From: Metopolophium dirhodum
Lineage: Eukaryota > Arthropoda > Insecta > Hemiptera > Aphididae
Reading direction: 5' to 3'
DNA length: 64,000 nt
Assembly (NCBI RefSeq): GCF_019925205.1
Contig: NC_083560.1
Span: 55,970,270 to 56,034,269, forward strand
A program made the translations under genes and the position numbers. Each line of letters opens with the position of its first letter. Position 1 is the first letter of the stretch. Below, one piece after another: positions 24,801 to 35,275 of this stretch. The notes under the pieces are model-generated. The model had not been told where the DNA came from and ran no database searches. It saw only the letters and a program-made list of their open reading frames with translations.

Positions 24801-27572
24801 TTGCATTTTAATATTCTTTAATAATTCTTTAAAAAAAACCTTATGTTCTCAAACTTATAACTTTAATTGTATTTATGTTATTCAAATAATAAAACACTAA
24901 GACTCAGATACAGTTCTTCCCTATGTGTTGTGGAATTTTGGTAATACTACTATAAATACAGGGAGTAATGTTGTTCTCCGCAAAACAGTTTTTGCTATGC
25001 TGTACATTTGTAAGACGAAGACAACGTATGTGGGTGTAGCATCCAATTTTGACATGATATGAAAAACTCACCAATGTGATGTCCCGTGATGCAGCAGCCG
25101 CAGACATATGCAAAGAAGGCTGTTTCACTGAACTGGTGCAATCTAAGGCACGGGCAAATGTGCCCAGTGATCGAGAAACAACCAAAAACTGATCAATCTG
25201 TCTATCAGTTAAACGATTCCACTGCGGCCGACATGTCCATATCAAAGTCTCAAGATCAGTATCGCTTTCCACTGTCACAGCTGTTACTGTTCCTATTGCT
25301 GTCACTGTAGTCACTGCAGTAGAGGATTTTTCATCAACATCTTTATCATCGTCGTCGCCATTGTCTCGACTGCATTCTGTAACCATAGGCTCTTCTCCAT
25401 CACCATCAGTAGTGTGTTCTTCTTTTACTATTTCTCCTTTTATCAGTGTTGATGTTGTATCCTTTGCATTCACATCACCACTACTACGATTAAAAAGAGC
25501 TTTTGGCGGCACCTCAGCCTGATATTTATGGCCAACACGAATTTCTCCTTTGTCGGCCAACAATGTCTTCTGGACCGGATCAAATACCAGACAATAGAAG
25601 AACGTGTCCTGTTAAGATTAAATTGATTTATTTATTTATTTAAGAAGGTATTATACAAAATTGTTAAATACGAGTTAAGGCTATGGAATTATTTGTAAAA
25701 AGCAACCCTTTTTACAAATAATTCTTTAGCTCTATAGATTCCATCCTAAAACTATGTAAAACAATTAATATTCTACCTCGTCATACTCATATGTAGGTAC
25801 CTACCTTATTTTTTAACCACACAGTGAATGGTAAGTGTTATTTTATAAAATTTAGGTAAGATACTACATTTTGTTAAGATTAATAATAATAAATTAATTA
25901 TGACATAATTCACGGCAAACAGTGTTTAGGTATTTCATTTAACCGTTTAATATCATTGATAAAAAAGTTTTTAAAAATTTAAATTCCAGAAATGTTTGAT
26001 TGAAAAATTTGCAAATAGTTATCATTAATGTGTTATATTAATCTATTATAACGCTTATATATTATAATATTTAAATGGTATGCTTCACATCAAGTAATAA
26101 TTGTATTTTTTTAATAGGTATTACATCAATATTTTAGATATTTATTCAGTATCAAGTTTTCAATAAAAATGGAAATTATTACCACTGAGAATGTATCCAT
26201 AATTTATTTTTAAATTTTTGTCACTGTTATATTATAATATTTGAGTATATTAAAAGTATTATTTTACCAAGGATACACCAAATAATATCCCTACAATGTA
26301 GTAGTATTCAATAATGCAGTTTTATAATATTATTTAATAATGTGCACCAACTGTTTATTACTTGTTAAATTAAAAATATTAGTATGTATCAGTTAATAAT
26401 TCACTACATTTTTAATTAAATATATGCCTATTTTTTTAGTTTGTAATACATATTTGTACAAAACTTTGAAAATAAAAATAATATACTTTATGAGACACAA
26501 AAAATTTTTAATTGTAATTTTTAATTTAGTGTGATAGCAGAAATGTTCATTGAAATGTATCAATATTCATACCTAACAATTTTTAATACGACACACAACT
26601 TATAAAAGTTTATAAGTGATATACTCACATCATCAGTGTATAAATCATCAAATATAATAATTTAAGAGTTTCACAATAAGAATTAATTTTGATATTAATA
26701 CTTAGTTTATATAATTTTAATAATATCCAAGCAGTCGCATAAAAGATTTTTTTTCAGTACTTACTTCTCTTTCTAAATAACTGTCCAATGACTCAGTCTC
26801 ATTGTATAATGTTACTGTGCACTTTCCACGTATATGCGTTGCTGCCAATGTTTCTACCTGTCTGCTTAAGAACAACTCCCTTTGTTTAAGCTGTTCACCA
26901 CGCCACCAGTCATGTTGTGGTTGTGTACCTTGTGTTGTCTTATCTTCATCTTTTCCGATATCTGAAGCTATTACATACAATAATTAATGTTTGTACACAG
27001 TATTTTAATCCTCACAATGCACAACAATATAGAATATATTTACATTTATCATTGGTTTCAACCTCATCACCATCTACTCGAGCATCTCCACTTTTGACAA
27101 CCGCGGATACAGCAGAGTTAGTTTCTATTTCTTCTGACATCTCAACATCCTGCTGTTGTTTCTGTTCTTCTTTCACAGTTTCATTAATTTCAGATGTTTC
27201 TATTTTACTGGCAGTTTGTTCTTCGTTCTGCTGCTCTTTTTTTACCACCGGTAGGGCCCCACCAGCACTAGTGTCTTGTTCTTTTTTATCCGTACTAGCG
27301 TCTTTATCAGAGGCTGAGGAGGATTTAATTATAGATGACTGCTTACCACCACCTTTAATAGCACTACTTCCACCAGGAGATAATGATAAAGTCAAAGATA
27401 GTTGCTGCTGCTGCTGGTGCTGTTGGTGTTTATCAGCCAGTGCGACGAGTTGAGCTGGCAGGTCTCGTCTCCTATAGAAACACATGACTTTGGCTTCAAC
27501 ATTACCTCCAGCAGTCTTATTGAGCTCTTCAATTCTACGTATTTGGAACGGCTGCTGCTGATGATGCATAGA

Positions 27573-27605
<33 letters not shown>

Positions 27606-27990
27606 AGCCTCAAAGTATACATAATCTACAAAAAATAAGTGTTTGTAAACAACAGAATATACACAAATACACATATCTACCTATATGGGATATCGGGACA
27701 AAATACAACTAAGGGCTGTTCTTACGAATTTTCGATTAAGACTAACCAGCAGAATTCTATCGGTAACATAAAAGAAATTCTGCCGGTTGGTGTTATCAGA
27801 CACTTAACCTGACATTGTAAAAACAGCCCTAATACTGGAAGCAAGTACATCAGACATCGACATAAACTGTGTAGACAATATGTCTACCCAAATTTAACCG
27901 AAACTCACCTCCAACGCGGTACATGTTGCTGCCGCCGGCACTCGAGTTGTTGGTATTGCTGTTGTTACTGCCACTGTTGATGGCCGCCAT
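15756..27990 (-). CDS. MTA1-like: MTA1-like metastasis-associated protein, NuRD subunit (13 exons)
   Basis: Exons, in transcript order: 27909-27990, 27044-27625, 26765-26967, 25072-25608, 24491-24679, 24244-24377, 23339-23532, 23009-23230, 20986-22119, 20138-20455, 18103-18510, 16254-16701, 15756-16128. Phases agree at every junction; the product has 1607 residues. MTA proteins scaffold histone deacetylase in the nuclear NuRD complex. Visible domains: BAH (MYRVGDYVYFE, IRRIEELNKT, ELFLSRQ, THIRGKCTVTL); ELM2 (GEIRVG to FARALDC); SANT (WSASEANLFEEALEKYGKDF, IVEYYYMWKTTDRYVQQKR); a GATA finger (C636, C639, C679, C682, then WTHWKKYGG); a C2H2 finger near 854-880; MKTRTAFYL near 1005; a C-terminal RKPWQPIA motif. 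Human MTA1 has about 715 residues; the excess is low-complexity, including a polyQ run near 790-820, polyAla in exon 11 and a long insert inside BAH. Unspliced exon 10 would stop after PGQY. Confidence 0.93.
16702..18102 (-). other. MTA intron 11 with a hairpin
   Basis: Intron between MTA exons 11 and 12. It holds the inverted repeat described at 17561-17673. No coding exon was recognised in the rest, which is AT-rich. Confidence 0.7.
17561..17673. repeat. Nested hairpin flanked by 12-bp direct repeats
   Basis: Outer arms: ATAAATACTTTAGATTGCTC at 17561-17580 against its near-complement ending at 17673. Inner arms: GTAGCACGAAA against TTTCGTGCCAC. A direct repeat TGTTTGTACCGA flanks the structure at 17541-17552 and 17687-17698, though not flush with the arms. 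It is probably a small transposable element or its remnant. Confidence 0.5.
18511..20137 (-). other. MTA intron 10
   Basis: AT-rich intron of 1.6 kb between exons 10 and 11. The donor is GTCAGT, a slightly unusual +3. I saw no exon or element in it. Confidence 0.7.
20456..20985 (-). other. MTA intron 9
   Basis: AT-rich intron between exons 9 and 10, with the acceptor at CTTTCAG. Nothing else was recognised. Confidence 0.7.
22120..23008 (-). other. MTA intron 8 with an (AGT)n run
   Basis: AT-rich intron between exons 8 and 9. A trinucleotide run of AGT repeats lies at about 22315-22338. No exon or element was recognised. Confidence 0.7.
22315..22338. repeat. (AGT)n microsatellite
   Basis: About eight uninterrupted AGT units inside an MTA intron. 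Confidence 0.85.
23533..24243 (-). other. MTA intron 6 with a hAT-type end fragment
   Basis: Intron between exons 6 and 7. A CAGTGGCGTAACCAG sequence at about 23582 resembles the left end of hAT-type elements and of the complete one at 41376. No matching right end was found. The rest is AT-rich. Confidence 0.55.
24680..25071 (-). other. MTA intron 4 carrying the dispersed TIR motif
   Basis: Intron between exons 4 and 5. At 25005-25045 it carries TTTGTAAGACGAAGACAACG followed by TATGTGGGTGTAGCATCC, a diverged copy of the terminal motif of the TTAA-flanked foldback at 13283. The element body is not evident here. Confidence 0.6.
25609..26764 (-). other. MTA intron 3
   Basis: AT-rich intron of about 1.2 kb between exons 3 and 4. 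I saw no exon or defined element. Confidence 0.7.
27713..27829. mobile_element. PIF/Harbinger (Tourist-like) MITE, TAA target duplication
   Basis: The ends are inverted: GGGCTGTTCTTAC at the left, and GTAAAAACAGCCC at the right. TAA occurs directly outside both ends (27710-27712 and 27830-27832), which is the 3-bp TWA duplication typical of PIF/Harbinger elements. The interior also pairs (AACCAGCAGAATT with its counterpart near 27775). It lies in MTA intron 1, and it has no coding capacity. Confidence 0.7.
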
Positions 27991-28720
27991 GAGAGTGACA
28001 AATGTTGCAGACACGAATCGTATTCTACTGCTCGTTGACACACGAAATAACTTTTCGTCCCGAACGGGAATTCGACGTTAGACTGGTGTTGCTGTCGGCT
28101 AGGTCAATTGAAAATATGTACTGTCTGCACCAAGCCGCAGACGCCGCTTAGGGCATCTTATTGTCGTGTATAGCGAACCGCCGCCGCCGACGCCGCCGGC
28201 CGGTATAATGTTTAGACGTTATTGACGTGCAAATACCGCTGATCGAGCGGTGCAATTTACGCTGTTGTGTCGAACAACGAAAACACAAACAATACTCGAT
28301 TGTAAATAAACAAACGGCGATGACCAAACTAACACGTACATACGACGTTGGTGTTGTTATCCTTTGCACACACATACACACACACGCAAACACACATACT
28401 CACGTCACAAACACACACACACATACGCAGCAAGAGCACACACACACGCACACGCGCGCGCACGCAAACAGACACTCACACACATACACGCCGCACGAGA
28501 GCGCACACACACTCTCACACACGGACGCGCAAACACACGGCACAACACGCTGCTGTTTTGCGGTTTACGACGCGAGTACGCGACGGCGGCGCGGCGTAGC
28601 GTTTGTTGTTATAATTTATTATATTGTTGTAATCGTCGTGTAATCACTATTAGCGCAGCAGCGTCACCTCCACAACCGGTGTGGAGGCAACCGCTAGCGA
28701 AGCCCTGCCCCGGCACCTAT
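27991..28720 (-). promoter_or_regulatory. CpG-rich 5' region of MTA with a (CA)n tract
   Basis: The region upstream of the MTA start codon is rich in CG dinucleotides (GCCGCCGCCGACGCCGCCGG near 28180) and includes a long CA/CG alternating tract at 28366-28530. Short open frames across it are products of the repeat. It probably contains the promoter and 5' UTR. The transcription start is not identified. Confidence 0.45.
28366..28530. repeat. (CA)n-rich microsatellite
   Basis: Interrupted CACACA/CGCGCG alternation over about 165 bp upstream of MTA. The alternating purine-pyrimidine composition could favour Z-form DNA, which is an inference. Confidence 0.85.
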
Positions 28721-29094
28721 GCACTGAGGAGTGACTCACTGAGATACTTTTTTAAAAGATTAAAAATTACTAAAAGCTGCAAAAAGTAGTAAAAAGTATA
28801 CATTTAAAAATATCGTTAGTAAAAATAATTTATAATATATTTATAGAAATAATGTAATAATAAAATATTGTTATAAGTTTGTTAAAAAGCTTAGTTCTTA
28901 ATACTGTTTTAATTCTATGATGTTTGTATGACATCAATAAATTCACATTATTTTGTTGTTTAAATAATTGTTTTTTTTTTTGTTCTGTACTTTACTCATT
29001 ACTGGTTTGGTTCAGTATTTTCGCAATTTATTTTGTGTGTAAAAAATCTCTATAAGTCATGATGTTTTTTATTTTAAAAATAAAATGGTGGCAA
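28721..29094. other. AT-rich intergenic spacer
   Basis: No gene or clear element is seen between the MTA 5' region and the Mutator-like element. Confidence 0.6.
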
Positions 29095-30790
29095 CCCTGG
29101 GGGCCGTACATGTTTTTGCCCAAAATCGACCTTTTGGTTTTTGCCCAAATGACCTTTTTTACCCAAACACAAAAAAGAGTGATTTGGTTTTCGCCCAAAA
29201 AAATATTATTTATAGTAAACGAAAAAACATTTTGGTTACCACTGTATTTTTTTTTTTATTGAAAATGTGTCTAAATGACTATACGTATACCTACATAATA
29301 TTTAATAAACATAAGTTTATAGGTGTAAAACATCTTAAAAAAAATAGCATAATAATAAAAATAAAATTTTAAAGATTTTAAATGATATATAATAGTGTAA
29401 GACATTTAAAAAAAAAAATAGTATAATAATAAAAATCTAATTATTCGTCGAAGTTATGGCAGATATAGATTAGTGTAAAACATACTATAAAAAAAACCAA
29501 AAAAATAGTCAATGTAAATAATATATGTAAAAACACAGAAAACAGATTTTAAATGATATATATAAGTGTAAGACATTTAAAAAAAAATAGTATAATAATA
29601 AAAATCTAATTATTTGTCAAAGTTATGGCACATAGATTTTATAAACTCGTATCGCGTGAGTCGACCAGATTTGTATTTCATAATTTTTGATTGGTTAATT
29701 TCTTGTCGCTAGTATTCTTTTGAAATTTTCAAAAAATATGCACTATTAATTTTAACATAAATGTCAACTTGAACTTGTAGAGTAATATTCAACCATGGCA
29801 TGATAGACGGTAATTTTGTATTAAAGTTTTTATTAAAGTGCGAGTGAAATGATTCACATGTATTCGTAGTTAGCCTAAGACTTGAAGAGTTACATGCCCA
29901 AAGCTTAGGAGGAAAAGTACTGTCTTCTGAAATATAATGTTCAGTTAAATAATCGCAGTATTTTGTTAATTTATCATCAATTGGACAATCTTCCATTAAA
30001 TCCTCAACAAAACAGTCAGAAACTTCTTCAGGCTCTAAAAATATTAAACCAAATGTACTATGTAACCATGTACCAATAATTGATGAACTATCATTGTAAT
30101 CACTGACTAAACCAAATTTTTGTATGCTTCGCCATCATGACTGATTTTATTTGGAATATTGTATCCGTACATTCAGTGCAATTATCGATTATAACTTATC
30201 TTTATCGGCAAGTAATGATAAGATGATCGCTAAACTAATTGTGGTACTAATTGGGTAAACCAATTAAACTTTATCGGGCACAGATAAGGCGTACCTATAC
30301 ATATTAATATATTATAACATTGTCGTCGTATGTACCAATTTTAAATGACTATTGTACTGTTCGTACAACTGGAAAATTAAAAATATTCTTATGAACAAAC
30401 GGGATGGTAATAACTCTTTTTTGTCTACTAAAGATTATAGTAAATAATAAATAAATAATAATAATGCATTTTTTTGTACCTATAGGTACATCATTTTTCA
30501 AATTGTAGTATTTGAGAACATTAATTACCTGTGTATTTGGTATTTTCCAAATAACGCCATTTACCTAACATATATTTAATTTAGAATATGGAGCTTTTAA
30601 CTGGAATGCATTTTGTTGTTTTTTTTTTATATTAATAGACAGTGGTAACCAAAATGTTTTTTCGTTTACTATAAATAATATTTCTTTGGGCGAAAACCAA
30701 ATCACTCATTTTTGTGTTTGGGTAAAAAAGGTCATTTGGGCAAAAACCAAAAGGTCGATTTTGGGCGAAGACCGATTTGCCCACCCTGGG
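29095..30790. mobile_element. Mutator-like element (MULE) with about 151-bp inverted ends
   Basis: The left end (29095-29245) and right end (30640-30790) are inverted copies of about 151 bp. Both read CCC(A/T)GGG at the tip and then share segments such as GCCCAAAATCGACCTTTTGG, ATTTGGTTTTCGCCC and AAAACATTTTGGTTACCACT. The body holds a transposase remnant on the minus strand. A direct repeat of about 90 bp occurs inside (29373-29462 and 29546-29630). Long terminal repeats with a MULE-type protein support a Mutator-like element. No convincing 8-9 bp target duplication was seen. The element is 1,696 bp, too short for a full transposase. Confidence 0.75.
29709..30135 (-). pseudogene. MULE transposase C-terminal remnant
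   Basis: An open frame continues upstream of the ATG at 29996 to about 30135, with no stop. It reads IQKFGLVSDYND..., then GTWLHSTFGLIFLEPEEVSD, then a segment with LRLTTNTCESFHSHFNKNF. The TTN(A/T)CESFHS motif, preceded by FPPKLWA, is one I associate with the C-terminal part of MULE transposases abundant in aphids and other insects. The DDE catalytic core is absent, so this is a fragment inside a deleted element. Confidence 0.7.
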
Positions 30791-32482
30791 AGTGAGGCAC
30801 GAACATAGTATTATAATAGTTACGATGCTCGCAGGCCGCAGGGGTACCGGTAGGGAAATAGGTTAGGAGTTAGGACTACCAAATGCCATTTGGCATTTGC
30901 TATTTACAATAAATGATTTAAATTTGTTATTAATAGTAATTGAAGACCTGGAGGCATCAACCAGACATATCCTTTTTTGAAATTGTTCAACAAACAAAAA
31001 ACACATTGTAAATTCCAAAAAAAAATTTTGGAATTTTTTGAAAAATGGTTGATTTTAGTTTTAGGACACATACAACATATGCACTTAGAGATATTCCTTT
31101 AATTTTAATGATAAGTTAAGGAAGCAATAAAAACTTATTTGGACATGTATTGTACTCTTGTTATTGCACCGTAATGCAATATTGCTTGGACATATCTTGT
31201 TGTTGCACCGTAATTAAATACTTGGAGATGTCTTGTTGCCTAAATTAAAACCAGACATCTCCATTATAATATTAAAAATGAGGAGATGTCTTGTTTTTGC
31301 CCCAAACGAAACAGTTTTTATTTGATAATGTGCAATCAAAAACTAATTTTAACCAATATATTGAGATGTCTCGTTGTTGCCTCAAATGCTTCAATTATAA
31401 GTTGCTGCTGGGAGGGAGTTGTTTCACTTTAGTGCTCAAGACTATACACAAAATAACTCATTATTTTAAAAATATTAGGAAACATTTAAAAAAAAAATTT
31501 TGAAATGATTTATTGAATTATTATAGAAATATAAAAATTATCATTTTAATAGACTAAACTAAATGTTTGATTTTTAAAGTTGCTAGGTACGTATTACTTT
31601 TTCTACAAGAAAAATATTTATTTACAAAAACATTATAGGAAAAGAAAAAGAACAATTGCATAGGTAGAAACCTATATAGTCAGAAATAGAAGATTAAATC
31701 ATTGAATATTAGCATTCAGCAGCAAAAAAATAGCTCTTTAGTTTCACGGTATAACTTAAACGAATGTTATTATTACTAAAAAATGTGTTATTTTAGACGA
31801 GATAGTAATACAGAATACAGATAAGCATAATAATAATATATTCTGTAAAATTGTATGGAGCATAGAGATAGATTAAAGTTTTTTTAATGCATAATGTCCT
31901 CATTTTATTCATAAATAAATAAGCCGCATAAGGACATTACAAATTGATTACTCCAATTCCAGTTTAACAAATATTATCCATATTATTATTTTAAAAACGA
32001 ACCATAAAAAAAATCAAACTAACTTTCAATTTTAAAATATGTATTAACTATTAAGCTATTATGATTAACTGTAGCGGTATAATAATGTGTTTTAATTATA
32101 TGTACACAACTGCAGAAGACTATAATTAATGTAGAATGTACGATGTGTCTGTATGTGGATAATGGATGTACATAATATTATATACTATACATATTATAAT
32201 CATTGATTATAAATACTAGTTTATTTTATAGTACTACAATGGTATAATACAATTACACAAATAATCGTATATTATAGTTCGTCATCGTTTTAATCTAGGT
32301 TCAAATCATTATGACAACATAAATAAATAATTTGTTTCGGCTCTATTGTTTTAACGATAAATTCATACTTATTACCTTAGGGTCCATATTATAATATTAT
32401 TATAAAAGCGTGGTGTAAAACAAATATAATCTGCTTATATAAAAATGAATGTTTGTCTGTGTCTTGTGTCCTTTATGCATTC
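30791..32482. other. AT-rich intergenic region with degenerate repeats
   Basis: No gene was found. It contains a 9-bp-arm palindrome at about 30879-30900 (CAAATGCCATTTGGCATTTG) and the GGAGATGTCTTGTTGTTGC-type repeats at 31139-31400, listed separately. Near 32440 begins a segment (AAAATGAATGTTTGTCTGTG) typical of a dispersed arthropod repeat, interrupted by the insertion at 32483. Confidence 0.55.
31139..31400 (+). repeat. Degenerate repeats of a GGAGATGTCTTGTTGTTGC unit
   Basis: Five related units, about 40-85 bp apart, start near 31139, 31189, 31232, 31278 and 31363. The first two share TTGCACCGTAAT. Inverted partial matches (CAGACATCTCC, CAGACATATCC) occur near 31252 and 30972. Origin unknown. 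Confidence 0.45.
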
Positions 32483-32644
32483 TCATTGGCGCAAATAGGA
32501 GGGGGGGCAAGGGGGGGACTAAGTCCCCCCAGTTCAAAATCTAGTAATTAGTACTAATTTTTATATTCTGTAGTACTAACAAATATGGCATATGGGGTGG
32601 AGGGCTTGAGTCCCCCCAAAAAATTTAGTCAATTTGCGCCTACG
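32483..32644. mobile_element. 162-bp element with a 7-bp target duplication
   Basis: TGCATTC occurs on both sides (32476-32482 and 32645-32651). The ends carry an inverted GGCGCAAAT, and the interior has C- and G-runs. It interrupts another dispersed repeat: the flanks read continuously as ...GTCCTTTATGCATTC TTAAACCGTTCATCCG... once it is removed. Related elements with GGCGGAAT/ATTTCCGCC ends lie at 36115-36250 and perhaps 49790-49880. Confidence 0.65.
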
Positions 32645-32934
32645 TGCATTCTTAAACCGTTCATCCGATGCCATGAAATTTGTTACCTACGGAGATATAT
32701 TAAAACTTGGCGAAGAAGATAATATGTTACATTTTGTCGCGAAAAAAAGGTAAATAAGAGGTCCAACCCATAGAGGTTTTAAAACGGAGATTTTGAGATT
32801 TACGATGGACCTTTTTGTTTATAAATGTCTGGTTTTTCTTGGCGCTTTTGAACACTAATGAGAATATGGGACTGTAATTTTGACCTCCCCAATGCACCAA
32901 CTATAGATTCACTTTCCCATCAAACAATAGATAC

Positions 32935-34480
32935 TGAAGTGAAAATCGAACAATTATTTCGACTTCTTATCGTGTACACAGAGTGTCACAGATACAATAA
33001 TAAAAAAAAACACACATCAATGTAAAACTAATACATTCATCGCTCCGATCAGAATCTAAAACTAGTAGTATATTATAATCAAAGATATTATACATGAGTC
33101 CTACTAAATACGATAATTTAAACTATATTATTATATCGTACATGGTATTTGTATGTGTATATAATGTATCATTATAAACTAAATCTAATTACGTATTAAA
33201 AACCCGACCAGAGAGGTCAAGAAATTGAAAAAATTAAATTTCTAGACTCCTTTGAGTGCTCCTCTCCACAGAAATCTTTAGTATAAGGCAAAAGATTTTA
33301 TCAATTTGAAAGGGAACCGGAATTGTTGATATTATGATGTTCGGTTCCTTATATACAATCGGTGTGGTCACGACGCCGTGCAGTCGACTGGTGTTCACGC
33401 AACACCGTTCTGCCGGTTAACAAATCGTGGTTGGGGTCTGCGCGCGCCTGGAGCAAACTTTTTAGTACTTACACTGGTAAACGAGTGTGACGGTCGACCT
33501 TAAAAACTTGTGGTCACATCTGTGTTTTGTTGGAAGTTTTTTTACGATAATTTAGTTTTTAATTGAGTTATGCGTGTATTTAAATGTAAACTAAAAATGG
33601 TCATAATTCACTTAAAAACTGAATTATCGTAAAAAAACTTCCATTAAAACACAGATAATATTCTTACTCTCAAGTTTTATAATAGATCGATTCCTTTTAA
33701 TTTGTAAGCTAATGGCATAGAACGTGAACTGTTGAGTGTAAATTTGGTATATTACGAGTTTGTAAGACAGAGACAACGCATGTGGGTGTGGCTCAACAGG
33801 AAACGTCCTTAGACGGCGGTGATCACTGATCAGGAATATTTGTTCGAGTTCTGGTGTTTCGAAAAACAGTCGATAGATGGCGTCGGCGAGCATAATCGTG
33901 AGCTAACGTGGTCGTGACGCGGGCGGCCCGGCATTTCGGGTGTGCTGTGAGCACAAGTTTTTGAGGTCGACCTAGGCCGTCGCACCCGTTTACCAGTGTA
34001 CTAAACAGTTTACTCCGGGCGCGCGCAGACCCCAACCACGACTTGTTAACCGGCAGAAGGTGTTATGTGAAGACCAGCTGACTGAACGGCGTCGTGACCT
34101 CACCGATTGTATATAAGGAACCGAACACCATTTTTCAAGGAACTCCGACTCCCTTTCATATCGTAGAAATCTTTCGCCTTTTACTAAGGATTTCGTGGAG
34201 GGGAGCACTCAAAGGAGTCTAGAAATTTAATTTTTTCAATTGTCTGACCTTTCTGATCGGGCTTCTAATACTTAATTTTGATTTTGCGTATAATAATATA
34301 CTCAATGTCCATTGATAATATCTTAGACTATGGATTATGATATACTAATAGTATTAGATTCTGATCGAACCGATGAATGTATTGGTTTTACAATGATGTG
34401 TGTTTTTTTTATTTTTGTCTCTGTGTACACGATAAGCAGTCGAAATAATACTTCGAATTCGACTTCAGAATCTCGTTCGA
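32935..34480. repeat. Giant imperfect inverted repeat, about 1.5 kb
   Basis: The left half (33199-33522) and right half (33945-34262) are inverted copies of about 320 bp. Shared segments include AGACTCCTTTGAGTGCTCC, TTCGGTTCCTTATATACAAT, TGCCGGTTAACAA and GTGGTTGGGGTCTGCGCGCG. Pairing extends outward to about 32935 and 34480 with a GATTCTGATCG...GATGAATGTATT sequence that is also the head of the 34354 repeat. The loop holds a second hairpin (33530-33655) and a TTTGTAAGACAGAGACAACG motif (33757). Open frames inside show no recognised domain. Confidence 0.7.
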
Positions 34481-35275
34481 TAGAAAAAATATTGGTGCAT
34501 TGGGGAAGTAAAATTTTTAAAATCCCTGTTATTTTCAAAAGCGCTGTGAAAAACAAAAGAAAAATTAAGGAAAAACGGGAATTTTTACGCAAAATTGATT
34601 TTTGTTTTTGGTGTAACTTTAAAACAAATAACCGCGTAGATATAGATGAAAATTTGACGGAATGTTTATATTAGCATTTTCTATTCACGATAAAATTTGC
34701 AAAAAAGCGTGAAAAATTATTACAAGGCTCCTACTATATTGTTACAATGACATTTGAAAAATATTGAAAATCCTTAGCCACAGTTTTTTTATAAGCATTT
34801 AAAGTTCAAATTTTGACAAAATACGGAAAATTTACGAAAATTATATAATTATTTTGAGTTGAGAATTCCTAAAAATTTTTCTTTTGAAATCTAAAATTTG
34901 AAAAAGTAATACAAGATTTCTCATAAGTTTGTCTACCTTTATCAAAAAAAAAAATGTCTACAAGCAAATCAAATTAAATTTTTATGAGCATTTGAAGATC
35001 TTATTTTTACAAGATTGAATATTCACTTGATTTTTCATGTAGCGATTTTGTTAATTTGTTGTAATTCAAAATCGAATAACTGTAGATACATGGAAATTTC
35101 ACTGAATGTTTATATATATATACTATATTGTTTCATTGATACTAATCTAATCAATATAAATATAATATTACATAATTGAATTCAAATTTAACGCCATATC
35201 CGTTACAGTGACCCACTTGTAACCTACTAACTGTACAGCAGAGCTACAACCACTTTCCCGTCTTTTTTTGATACT
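34354..35275 (+). repeat. AT-rich dispersed repeat, copy A
   Basis: The start is TTAGATTCTGATCGAACCGA. Shared landmarks with the copies at 56760 and 58442 are AATTAAGGAAAAACGG, ACAAGGCTCCTACTATATTG, CACAGTTTTTTTATAAGCAT, and an end with TTACAGTGACCCACTTGT. No protein is encoded. I recall this family as abundant in aphid intergenic DNA, but have not checked it. A TTGTAAGACGGAGACAAC motif follows at 35348. Confidence 0.7.

Noticed and set aside
28227..28789. His/Thr-rich frames upstream of MTA
   Set aside because: Produced by the (CA)n microsatellite in three frames.
29085..29105. Target duplication next to the Mutator-like element
   Set aside because: The flanks TGGTGGCAA and AGTGAGGCA are only loosely similar, so no duplication is claimed.
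31139..31400. CRISPR array
   Set aside because: The units are degenerate, spacing is irregular and the context is a eukaryotic intergenic region.
33624..34208. Minus-strand frames inside the giant inverted repeat
   Set aside because: They overlap each other, lack domains and follow from the GC-rich arms having few stops.
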